DNA from: Xiphophorus maculatus
Taxonomy: Eukaryota; Chordata; Actinopteri; Cyprinodontiformes; Poeciliidae
Reading direction: 5' to 3'
Assembly (NCBI RefSeq): GCF_002775205.1
Contig: NC_036454.1
Span: forward strand, 6,453,882 to 6,517,881
Length of the DNA stretch: 64,000 nt
Both the position numbers and the translations under genes were made by a program. Below, in pieces: positions 12,703-24,331 of this stretch; positions within the stretch are counted from its first letter, which is position 1; each line of letters opens with the position of its first letter. Under the pieces are notes generated by a model. The model did no database searches and was not told where the DNA came from. It saw only the letters and a program-made list of their open reading frames with translations.

Positions 12703-14697
12703 TGTTCATCAGTGAACACGAGATTAAACCTCACCAGCACTGTAAAAAAGTAAAGTCTGCACGTAAGAAAAACAGCCATATGCCACAGACCTTCTTAATA
12801 AATAAGTAAATAAATAGTTAATAAATGTGGTCTGTTTAAAATAGTAACTAATGTAGGTGTTTTAGCTGGATCTGAAGAAATATGACAACCAGATTAATAA
12901 ATATGTTCAGGCAGATCTGTTACAGAGCTTTTGATGGTCAACACTGAGTCAAGACAAAACTTCCCAAGTTAGTATTTGCAAACAGGAAGATGTGGGTTTG
13001 AACATTTAGCAGCATTTCTAGTGGTTTGTTTAAAAAAGTTATGAGTCAGTTGGTTTTTTAAAAAAAGTCGTCAAAGGAAGTGATTGTTGGATATACAAAT
13101 AAGAACAATTGAACGTTTCAGATCTGCGGTTTAGTATGCACTCCCTCAGTTACTGCTATTTTCCACCTGTGCTTTTCAGCCTTGTGTCAAAAATGTGTAT
13201 TCCTAAGAAGACTGAATGCATACGTGTTTATAGATGAGGTTTCCGTTTGGGTGTTGCTCAGTTTGCAAAATGTCATTAGATGAATATATCACACTGAAAA
13301 AAAGATAATGGACTTCCTGTAGATTTAATTTTAGAATAAAAAATGTGACAACTGGTTTCCTGTTTTTACCCCAAACTATTTTGAGACATCAGACAGTCCA
13401 GCCTTGCTGAGAGAAAGAGAGAGATTGATATTAAAATGACCAATACCTCCTGAGAGCAAACACAGGAAGAAAGCGACCTCTGTGCATTCATCACCACTCT
13501 CCCTTTAAATCAGGAAACCATCTCCACTGTCTGTCAGAGCCATTCATCAAATGGTTGTCTGTCAAAAATCTGTGCAGAAGTCCAGAAAGAATCTGTCCTG
13601 ACCTGTGGGTGCGTTGCCAAGACAACTGGAGTGGTGGTGGGATGGGAGCAAGGCTGCTCTCTAATTGATGTTTACTGGGAGCTACCAAGAGGGCAATGTG
13701 AAGTTTGGCGGAGGATGGAAGAAGTCAAAATGCAGAGATTATTTGAACACAATGAAAGTTTTTCTTAGTATTAAATGTAGTTTATTTCGAAAGACATTTG
13801 GTGACAATGTAAAACATGACTTTAAAAGACTTGCTGTGTCTTTGATAGTGACCTCAGGAGATCTGAATTGCTCATGTTTTGAAAACGGTTCACATAGAAA
13901 AACCCTTGCTATGTAATTCGTGACTTTATGACTTCAACAAACTGAACTTTTTTCCCCCATATATGCTGTCAAGAGAAAATATTTTACTCTGAATGTTTTA
14001 TTATTTAATCATTAATAACAATAATAAGAGATCAGATCAGATATTGAATTAAAGCAGATCCTCACTCTAAGATGATGAAAATAGTAACACCCAATAACAA
14101 TGCACTGAATAAGAACAATTTTTATTTTAGCATTAAAATACTCCCTGCATACCAGATATGGTCTGGTCTAAGCTTGTTTAAGTAATTTTATTTATCCTTT
14201 AAGGCACATTCCACTTATAACAATGTTTTCTCCAGGCTACATAGCACACATTGCTGCTGCCCTCATTTTACATTGTTTCTATCTAAAGAATTGTTTTCCT
14301 GAGCCTCTTTCACTGATACAAAATGGAATCCACTCAAATGGCCCAAAATGTAACAATAGAAGAATTTATTATTACCCTCCCTATGGATGGAGAATGGAAA
14401 ATGTAGCATTCACTTCGATATTGCTAATGCTTTTGAGAATACCTTTAGGAAACTGCCTGTTACAGACACAAATATGAAAACAGATACTGGACAAAATGCT
14501 TAAAAAGTATTTTATTTTTTTAGCTTGCTCTTCCAAAGAGCCAGGCTTCAATATAATAGTTTCAAATTTACATCAATAGTTTTTCAGACTTATTTTTTAC
14601 TGCCTTTTCCTTTCATCAATTGTCTTCAGATTAAAAGAGATCCGATCACAGGGGCATCTAGCCTGATAAAAACCAGCCGCCTGATCTATGTTATTTA

Positions 14698-15262
14698 GTA
14701 CAGAGGGTCTGGACCCTCAGCTGTTGAGAAACAATTGCTTGCTGGAGGAGGAGTGGCCTCTGTTGAAGTTTTAAATTTTACTAATGTTTCCCCGTCACAT
14801 ATGTAATGTGCCAGTTTGACGCTTTGAAACTTACCAGAAATTGTCTGCGCTGTAAATAACAATGTTGAGTTAAACGAGGCGGCTGTTAATGTTAATTTAA
14901 TATTCGGAAGCGTGGCCAACATAGACCAAATGGCTTCATTCAGTGTCGTCTGCCTGTACTTTTAACAAAGGCAGCAGAGGAAGTGAACAAAGCCGTTCAG
15001 TCCGTACTTCCAAATGTTCGCATTTCAGCGGACCAAGAGGAACGTTTGTAACATTTTACTGCTGGCAAAGATGTTGTTCAGTTCTGCACTCCTTCCTTCA
15101 CAGTTGGAAATGGTCTTTTACAGTGCATGCAATTTTAGGTAAGCTTAATAGCTTAGCTGGCACATTGCATACTTCACGGCGCTTTTGCTTTTGGGTAAAA
15201 TCAGATCCACACCTCCAAAAAGCAATTGTTCCTTAACAGTTGAGGGTCCAAACCGTCTGTAC
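14698..15262. mobile_element. 565-bp DNA element with ~50-bp terminal inverted repeats
   Basis: Both ends start GTACAGA and continue with near-matching sequence: GGTCTGGACCCTCAGCTGTT on the left, GGTTTGGACCCTCAACTGTT on the right read from the other strand. The match extends through AACAATTGCT to a shared TGGAGG. The interior has open frames on both strands but no complete transposase. The plus-strand frame from about 14925 resembles the N-terminal part of a protein carried by ISL2EU/Harbinger-type fish elements as I remember them; that assignment is tentative. Compared with its surroundings it is GC-richer. Confidence 0.75.
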
Positions 15263-16034
15263 GAAGCAAAGCATAAAACAATGGGCTGGTATTTACTAGG
15301 TTACTTTGAATAGGACATGCCCACCATAACAAAGTCAGGAGATTACCCATACATTTTTAGACTAGTCCTTTTACAAATTCTATAAAAAGGAGGAACGAGG
15401 AGGACAAAATAAGTAAAACTATAAGTCTAAAAGTGACCAGCAGCAAAACAACTTTTGCTGTTGTTTTCATTGGCAGCTTAAAATTGTAAAACATTCACAC
15501 AGCAACTGTCATACAAAAGTGACCTAAATAAGGAACGTTATTGCAGAAACACTTAGCTGCAACGATTTTCTAAGAACTGTAGGTGTGGTTGCTGTTCCAC
15601 CTCCTAAGTCTGGGATGACTGTGAGCTGTGGTGCTGGTTTGGTTTGCTCTGCTCTGACTAAGTATTTGTTCCAGACTCAGTGAATGACAAACTGGAAATG
15701 AGGAAGGCAAGTAAAACCTGTTGGGAGAGAACAAAACAAAGAGGAACAAAAGATAAAATTTTTTCAAAGGCATCTCAAAGCTCTGACCTTTGTTCTGAAA
15801 AGCATCCAAAAGATTTTGAGATGGCATTACTGAACAAGTTTGCCTCCTGATTTTCTTTCTAAATTACCCAGGTTACAAGACAAATAAATAACCATGATAA
15901 TAATGTATAGGTTTTTCTCCGTTATATTTTTAATTTGATAATATCTGTGATTCTGTTTCTGTTTCTTGATATTGTTTGTCACTTTTAGTTGCATGTACTT
16001 TGTTAGTGCAAAAGTCGTTCACAACAAATGAGTT

Positions 16035-16060
16035 AAAGTGAAATGAATTCATTTCACTTT
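16035..16060. repeat. 26-bp perfect palindrome
   Basis: AAAGTGAAATGAA is followed directly by its exact reverse complement TTCATTTCACTTT with no spacer. Confidence 0.9.
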
Positions 16061-16244
16061 CAAGTTCATCTTAAGTGAATTCTGGTTCATTTTTATTCAA
16101 TTCAGTAAAATTTTGTTAGTTATTTAATCTACACTTAAGCCACAAGAATAATACATCACAAGACTGATATGTTAATTATACAAGATATTTAATAGCACTT
16201 ACACATAGGTATAATTTTTTAAGTGTTTTATGGTGGAGTTTGAT

Positions 16245-16570
16245 GTTGTGCATCAATTTAGTCCAGTTGAATACAAACAATTCAGTAAATCTCAGTTCAA
16301 CTCAGTTTATTTCAATTCAGTTTAAGTCCTGCTAATTCGGTTCAGTTCAATTCAGCGCAATTTAAGTTCATTTTAAATCCATTCAATTATATTCAAATAC
16401 ATTTAGTTCAATTCATTTCAACTGAATTCAGTTTAGTCCAACTCAGTTCAGTTCAGCTAAGGTCAGTTCAAATCAGTTCATTTGAACTTAGTGCAATTAG
16501 TCAGTTGAATTCCGTTCAGATTAGCGCAGTTCATTTCTATTCAGTTCCATTTAACGAAGTTCAATTAAAT
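16245..16570. repeat. degenerate TTCAGTTCA repeat tract
   Basis: Variants of AATTCAGTTCA, GTTCAATTCA and TTCAGTTTA recur every 10 bp or so through this stretch, as in CAGTTCAACTCAG and GGTTCAGTTCAATTCAG. It is an old, diverged minisatellite-like tract of a kind seen in fish genomes. Nothing in it looks coding. Confidence 0.7.
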
Positions 16571-17888
16571 TTAGCTTCAGTCAAAAGACACCTGACGAGA
16601 AAAACACTAACAAAAATTCTAGTTCATGTCATGTAAGGTATAAAAGAATAAGTTTAGACTTAAGTGAACAAATTTGACTCGGTCCAGTCAAATTTACGCA
16701 ATTGAATTTAGCACAGTATTCAGACAGCATAAACATGAAACACATTCACCATGTAAAGTGAAACTTTAAACTAAATATTGTTGTTTATGCCTACTCATAA
16801 TTGTAGAGGAATAGTGCTTGCTGAAGCAAATGTAATCAGTTATTGAAGGGTAGCAATCATGTGATCACAGCTTTCAGAGTCTGAGTAAACATCAGGTTGT
16901 AGAAAGCACTTGTGATAACATTTTACTGCTCGCCCTTTGGTTCCTCATCAGCAGCAGCACATTCTACTCCTTCTTTACAATAACTCCCTGACAAGCACTG
17001 GGGCCTTCAATGCACAAAAAGGAGATGAGAGAATAAAAATAGAACTGCTAATTAAGTGGCTGTCACCACAAACCAAAAGCAACGGCTGCATTGCAAGCTG
17101 CCACTTCAGAAACGTTTCCCACAGCATTCTGTTCTTTGCAAAGTCTCTCTGCGAGGTCACAGGGATACTGCCAGGGACTTTTGCCCCTTGTGCATTTCAC
17201 AGCAATCAATCTGTGGAGATGCATAACTTATCTAGTTACAAACACAAGCAAACATGGAGAGAGTGCAGCCAGGTCGACCAAGGGAAAAGACAACAATGTA
17301 TGGCAGGAAGCTTGCAATGAAAGTGAGGTGTACTCTAGTGTTTTAATGCTGTTTTTAATTTAAAGACAATGCCAATATTTAGTATCTTGCAAAAGTAATC
17401 ATAATTCATCCATTTAACTTTTTCTTTTCCTTTTTTTTACATTTTGTTGCATTCTAATAACAAACCTTACTACATTTTACTGGAACAGAAAATACTAGGA
17501 AGTTCTTAAATAAAATGGAAGAAACTTGTTTTAATTAAGTTGAAACTTAACTGAGTTAAATTGGATTAAATGTCTGTGACTTGAAAATTAATGTTCTATT
17601 GCTTGCTATCAATCAGACCCAACTTTAAGTATTTTGTAATTACAATCTACAGTACATTGAGTCTATGCTATATAAATACAGTATATCGTATTGCTGCTAG
17701 TTCCATGCTGAAAGCAACTCGCAACTGTAATCGCAGCAAAATGTGGTTGTACAAAGTAGCATACGAACAATTTTTTTAGATGTTTATTAGTAAAATGTCT
17801 CAAAAAACTATATTTTCTATTACTTCCGGTTATGAGTTATATGTCCATCACAAATAACCCCAATAAAATATATTGCTGCCAATGTTTT

Positions 17889-17967
17889 ATTCTCTTTTGC
17901 ATAATTGCAAAAGAGAATTTTGCAATTATGCAATTTATTCTCTTTTGCATAATTGCTAAAGAGAATA
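17889..17967. repeat. compound inverted and direct repeat
   Basis: ATTCTCTTTTGCA (17889-17901) pairs perfectly with TGCAAAAGAGAAT (17906-17918) around TAAT. The block TTATTCTCTTTTGCATAATT then recurs directly at about 17936 with an imperfect mate ending AAAGAGAATAA. Repeated template switching or local duplication would produce this. Confidence 0.85.
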
Positions 17968-19264
17968 AAAAGAGAATAAAAAATAAACAAATTCAAAGTC
18001 AATTTTAGAAAAAAAAAGAGTCCCGTTTCACTAAAACTACAGGTATGTATTTTACTAAAATTCCACAGCAACTTAAAGTCAAACTGTTTTGCTGCTTGAG
18101 ATGGTCTTAATATGTAATCATATTGCTCCCCCTTGTGTTAGCCGATGGTCATTACACAAAGAAACGACAGTATTTGTCCTGGTAAGGGCTGAAGCAGCAG
18201 CTTATTCCACTTTTCACACGAATGTCATAATAAATCTTCCCCAGAGCATAAAACATTCATTAAAGTGTTAAATGCCAGCCTAAATGATTCAACTTCTCTA
18301 TGAGCTGTGACAAAATTAATCACAGTGTGGAAAATCAGAGATATGGGGCGCCTATTAAAACGTACAGCCAGATTTCTCTTGAGGAACAGCAATAAAAACC
18401 GGAAGCCAAATTTGTAAAAGCCAATAGGTTTTGCAAATTGGTTTGCTTTAAATCGAATAAATGAGTTCTTGCTTTAATTATGAACGTGGTGGATTAACAA
18501 TCGATGCTCTAAAAAGGATCTATGGCAGAGAGGTATTGAAATGCAAAAAATAAAACCTCTTAACTCTCCAAAGTTTAGATCTCTTTTATTCATTAAAGAA
18601 CTTGAAAAGCTACATTTATCCTTTTCTCAGAGTAAATAACGCCTCTTTCAACTTCATTCGCCAGACAAAACAATGAAATGTGGGCAGAGCTGCACATCCT
18701 CAGTGGCCAATTTCTGGATTTGAGGCATAACTCTGGGGATTAGCTGGAACAGCAGTTAATTGCTTCAAACCAATGACGCCAAATTAATCCTTTGATTTTT
18801 GGACTCCTTTTATGAATGCAGAGGGGAAAAAAGGGAGGAGGAGAGAAAAAAAAAGCTGCAAGAAGGAGAGAGTAATGGAGAGGAAACAGAAGAAACAACA
18901 TTCTGACAAGAGAGTGGGCAGTAATGGCTAGCTGAACCGTCTTTCATCAGGGGGTAATGATATGAAACCTGTAATCTACATGGGGGTGGCACGGTGGTAG
19001 GAAGATCAGATGACTAATTATACTCTACTGGGATTCCTGAAGGAGAGCATCATGGGAAACAGCCACCTGGGGTAAATTCACTCAGTCTGTTTCTGTCTAA
19101 GTGCTGAGCAAAAAAAAAAAATCAATATTTTCTATTACTTTTCCTTTCATTATCCTACAGGTCAAAATGTCATATACAATATGAATGTAGTTAATAAAAA
19201 TACTATGGTTTACATTTTAATGGATACAAAATAGTAATTTAGAAGCAACAAGGTGATCACCAAC

Positions 19265-19286
19265 AATCTCTACTATAGTAGAGATT
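19265..19286. repeat. 22-bp perfect palindrome
   Basis: AATCTCTACTA abuts its exact reverse complement TAGTAGAGATT. Confidence 0.85.
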
Positions 19287-22248
19287 ATCAGTTCAAATGT
19301 GTTAATTCTTCCCCTTCTTCATATAGACATGGCCATTAATTATTTATTTCTTATTATTGTCGTACTACAGTTAGCTAATTTAGAAATCTGTGATTAAAAG
19401 TGTTGTCACGCACAGATAAAGGGATGAGACCAAGAAAACGTAAAAAAAAATTAAAAACATTGCCTATTGAAAAGAAAAGAAAAGTTTATAAGTTCTGCAC
19501 AGTATTTTAACACCCCATTATTGTTTTACCCAAACATGGATATGTGTGTGTTGATATTCCATCAGGACATTTAACTAAAACTCAAAATGATGGCATTATT
19601 AGCCAGAGCAAGCGGAGAAAAAAGAAAGACATCAACTTCACATCCATGATGGTTCAGGTAATGTTCCACGTAAAATAAAAAGTAAATATCTTACATTTAA
19701 CAAGCAATGGCTGCTCCTCAAATAGTGCTGGAGGGAAAAAGCGTCTCTCCCTGCTCTAAAATAAATTATCTACACTGAAGCAATGTTTTTATGTATGCAT
19801 CTATTGGAAAGTAGATCTAAATGTATATTTCTCATGTGGAAAACCAGAAATGGTTGCAATCTGAGAGACCACCAATGTTAGCAACATACAAGTTGCATGA
19901 AGTAAACATCTGCAGCTTCTCCCAAATCCTGTCAGTAAAGTGGGCCAGAGAAGTTTTTGTGTAGATTACAAACAACAGTTTTACAGTGTGATACATTTTT
20001 AAACTTCTACAATGCTTTTCGATTTTTGGGGGAATCAAATAATGTGATGAATTATTCCTTTATTTTTTACAATCTGCAGTCAGATGTCCGTAGAGGTTTG
20101 AGAAAGATGTAAAATTAGACGTCCTTTCAGAATAAAGTGATAACTCCTCCTAAAGCATCAATCTCATATTTCATGTTGTGTTTCAGTTAAAAAATCAGGT
20201 TATTACATTTTGTTACTTATTGTTTAGCATGGTTAATTAAATTAGAATGATTTCAGAAACAGTTGAAAGGATGAAGTAATGTTAGCAATGCTGACAAATT
20301 ACAGCTATAAACAAGGACAACTGTGATCATCTTTATCTCTGAGAAATCGTTAAGATTATTTTTGTCATTTCGGAGGACATCTGTGCTTGATATTTGCCGA
20401 AACCTCTAACATTTTCAACCTAAGACAGCAGAAAAGGTGCCAGACTTGCCTCTCCCTCGCCTCCACTTGCTCATGCTCTTCCTTGCGCATCTGTCAGAAA
20501 AAATCCAATCCTTAAGTGTGTGTGACACCGCCATCAGCCTAATTACCATGGGTGGAAGGAAGCACAACACTTCAACAGGAGCAACAGTTCTTCAAATGTC
20601 CTTTGCTGTCATACACTTTCTCTTCTACAGTGTGGAGATCAATGAAGTAGAAAGATTCTGGATTATGTGAATATCTTTGGATTAAAGGCTTAGATTCTGT
20701 TTACTGATTCATTACATTAGATTCTCTGTACATGTTATGAGGATATTTTTAGTGTGTGTTCGTGTCGCTGTGCCTTTCACACAGAAGGATTTCTCTCCCT
20801 GGCTTTTTTCCCCCCACTAACGTGGCGGATGGTTGACTTTCAAAAATGATTTTTGGGCAAACATAGACCCTCGCTGTGATCCGAGTTTGTCCAGAACTCC
20901 AAAAGTGTCAAAATGATAGAAGTGGGGAACAAAAACCACTCAAGGACATTGGGACAGTGAACAAATCTCCCCCATATCCAAGTTTTCCGGTATCACCAAT
21001 CATCAAGAATCTTCATTGCAACAACTGGGTGTGAATGTGCTGTTACAGCAGCCTGGACAGTTCGGGGGAAAAAGTTCAGCCACATTTTGCCACTTCACCT
21101 CTGTGATTTGCCGCTGTTGGCTGCCAGAGTATTAATGAACCTCAGTAATGTTTTGGGCAGTAAGAAGGGACTTGCAGGCTGTTTTCAAATCCAGCCCTGA
21201 GGTGCAGAATTGACTTGATAATTAAACTGTAGAACTTGAATTGGACTGGATGGAAAACACATGTCTTACAGGTGCAAAGTAAATCTGAAATTTTCATCAT
21301 AAGCACTGATCAGGAAGACTGAATGTTGCCATAACGATCAATGTAAAAAAAATGTGGATTAAATATTAAAAAAGAAAAGGTTGAGATTTCTTTTTTTCAG
21401 TCTGTGGTTTCATGCATGGATAATACACGTTGGGCTGTCACAGGATTGGCATTGTGTGCATATTAAAATGACCATAAACAAACAAATTCAGTTCTTTTGT
21501 TATCCCGGGAGAGTAAAAATGTGGGTGAGATTGTCAGAAGTTACGTTTTTTTACATTTGTAGATTTAATTTTGATCGAATCTTTCCAACAGTTTCTTCTC
21601 TAAAACTGCAAAAAGCTGATAGTAAAAGAATGGCTGTGCAGTTCATGCTCAGTTACTCCAGGAAATATACGTTTTTTTTTGGCTTCCTGGCAGAAAAACA
21701 ATTTTTCATCTGTTTTTTATAATGCACAAAAGACAATATGTTTCTTATAGTGGAGAGGAAGCTGCATGACAAACTCCCGGGGAGTCAGCCAGCTGACCAA
21801 GGGAGGACGCTGGGAATACGATGTACCTAGAGATGGACCCTCGGTTAGCAGGGCAAAGTTTAGATCTAATCTGCATGAAAAATTGAGCTGTTTGGCCAAA
21901 ATAACAAGAAGAATGTGGAGAGGCAGTGATGCATGGCACAAAGGAGGATTCCCAAACGTCACCTTATAACAAGACAGGCAATTGGAAAGTGGAGACAGTT
22001 CTCTTCAATTGTCCAAAGTTCCAATGTTCTAATATTAAATACACATAAAAACTGGAAGGTTAATAACAGTTTTTAGAATAACCATGACCTCAAGACTGTT
22101 AAAAATGTGTGGGTAATATTTAAAAGATGGTCTATGGCAGGAAATCAACCAATTTAAATGAACTCTATGATTTCTGATAAGACAGATGGAAGAATGGAAT
22201 CAAGTTTTCAGCCAAATAATTGCAAGAAGCTTATGGATAGCTCCCTAA

Positions 22249-22350
22249 TATCAATCAATCAATCAAATTGTATTTGTATAGCACATTTCAGCAGCAAGAC
22301 ATTTCAAAGTGCTTTACATCATTACAAACACAGAAACACAATGCAATAGT
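22249..22350 (-). repeat. LINE 3'-tail fragment with (TTGA)n end
   Basis: ATCAATCAATCAATCAAATTG is followed by TATTTGTATAGCACATTTCA, GCAGCAAG and AAAGTGCTTTACATCA. This is a very common teleost interspersed 3' end. The copy at 29030-29229 shows the same words on the opposite strand, so the family is repeated within the window. Confidence 0.75.
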
Positions 22351-24026
22351 GTGGTTTGTCTGCAACTTGAATGGGAACAGAGATCTAACTGGAATGGGTG
22401 TTAGTACGAAGAAAATAATTTTGATCATGTATTGAATCTAAAAAGAGTGCAGTTTAAAGAAATTATTAAAAGTCCCAAAGTAAAGTTACATGCTGATAAA
22501 AAATGCACATTTGGCTGGAACCTGGGGGAAAATCAACCGGTTCTCTTTTAGAAAAACATCCTTCTTTGAACCCTTATTGTTTCCATAATTCATTGTGACA
22601 GGAGAGGGAGGCAGAAGATTTTGAATGGATCATTAAAGAATAAGATAGTCACACATCAGTTTGTCTCCCACCCAGCCATTTTTGAGCATCATTTTTATCT
22701 TCAATTACATTTAAAAAATAGAAAACAACAGCTACCGTTGTCACACAATCATCAGTCTGCGAGTCTTCTGCGACCATAAAGTGGCCTCAGCGGATTGAGA
22801 GTTGTTCTGGCTCTTATAAAAATAATAATTCTCTGTATCCTAAAAAAAATCTGTGCAATTTTTCTGATTTATGTCCAACACTGAAGCTGCTTGCTTGGTA
22901 AAAGGCCCTGCAGAGTTGTAACTTTGGGATAATGTTTCAGTTCATCCTCTCCTTGTCCTACTGCCTCAGCTGGATCATAAAGCTTAAGTCTTTTTTGGAA
23001 ATTGGATTGGAAGCACAGTCAGTGCCTTTGGGGATGTAAGGTAATATTATTTGGTTTAAAATTTTTACTTCTTTTCCTTTCACTGTGCAGCTTGCTGTTT
23101 TATATTTCTATAAAATATTCATGCCTTACAAGCGGTGTGGGATAATGGTCCTGTTGCACATCCTACACCCAAGACTCAGACATTTTTAAACTTTATGAAA
23201 ACATCTATTCTCGCCGTACAGGTCTCCTCTGACACTTACAAAAAAGATACAGCATTAAAAATTACAAGATTGCCTCATCTCCACCTTTTGTTGTTCTCAA
23301 AAGCAATAGAAAAAGGAAGCTGACAGAATGATAGTAGGAGGAAGATCATAAAGATCATCATAGATCAATATCAAGGCAAGGAAAAAATAATAATAAGACA
23401 TGTAAAATGTAACCTTGGGAGGATCTGCCTTAAAGGAAATATAGTAGAATAAAGATACAATATAACAGCAATCCTTCAACATCTGAGCTCAGGTACCACA
23501 CAGCTGCTCCTTCTGCACTCTCTCTCCGTTTTCTTTACTTTTGACCGCCTGTGGTGGGCCAATATCACAGGAGCCGGAGCCTGAGGGTGGGGGCACGAAG
23601 ATGGAAGAATGTAATCTCTTTGCTGAGCCTGGACCCCCTCTGGAGCGCTGGACTTTATTTTTCATCCAGCCCAGTCAGCTTGTGCCCGCAGCTGCAGATC
23701 ACCACCACACTTCATTTCAGGCCCTCCACAGCACAGACGCAGACTGGCTGGAGGCAGCGCGCTTAGAAACAGAACTTCACAGAAGTTACTCACCGGGTCA
23801 GCATGTAGCTGAGTCGGACAGACGCTGATGGCCATGTCAGTCCGGCCTTTGAAGTGGAGCTTCAAGGAGTGGCATCAATCATCATTAGTAAACTCCATTT
23901 GAACTGAGGATTAATGAAAATATCATGGGTGATTTCTCATTGCTTTGTAATTTGTGATCTTACTTAATACTTCTTCCAAGCTATGTAAAGTTTTTCTTTG
24001 GCCTTTGACTGATTTTCATTGTTTCC

Positions 24027-24331
24027 CTGCAAAAATACAAAATATTGCCAAGAAGTTTTAGCCTAATTTCTACTGCAAATATCCTTCAAATAAGACAAAA
24101 CTAACGTACAAGTTTCAGCAAGATATAGGAGCTTGTTTTAAGTCAATAATTTCTTAATACTAGTTATAAATGAACAAATACTTTTCCATCAATATTAAAG
24201 AGTTATTGACTTAGACAAACTCGTATTTCTTGCTGAAAAGTTACTTGTGAGTTAGTTTTGTCTTGTTTCAAGCATATTTGCACCAAAAACTTGACCATAA
24301 ATACTTGGTAAGGTTTTGTGTTTTTGCAGTG
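24027..24331. mobile_element. MITE-like element with CTGCAAAAA termini
   Basis: The left end, CTGCAAAAATACAAAATATT followed by GCCAAG, is mirrored at the right end by CTTGGTAAGGTTTTGTG followed by TTTTTGCAG. Subterminal sequence also pairs in inverted fashion: AAGACAAAACTAAC near the left against GTTAGTTTTGTCTT near the right. About 305 bp, non-coding. The general type is abundant in fish genomes. Confidence 0.75.

Larger units (their letters stand above)
7117..14697. other. intergenic, hairpins but no gene
   Basis: About 7.6 kb of AT-rich DNA. Apart from the palindromes listed separately (8009-8106 and 12674-12702) I find nothing supportable. The somewhat GC-richer stretch at 9950-10140 has an open frame, but it resembles no family I know and has no convincing splice sites. 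Confidence 0.55.
15263..24026. other. intergenic with simple repeats
   Basis: About 8.8 kb without a defensible exon. It contains the palindromes and repeat tracts listed separately (16035, 16245-16570, 17889, 19265 and 22249). Two stretches, 18290-18800 and 20420-20640, look less random than their flanks and may be conserved non-coding DNA. The GC-rich block 23541-23865 may hold a non-coding first exon. Confidence 0.5.

Noticed and set aside
16937..17320. 127-codon plus-strand open frame
   Set aside because: Overlaps an opposite-strand frame, shows no domain, no plausible splice or promoter context and an AT-driven composition. Length alone is not convincing in 64 kb.
18980..19000. SINE-like head GGGGGTGGCACGGTGG
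   Set aside because: Only about 16 bases match; no body, box B or tail follows.
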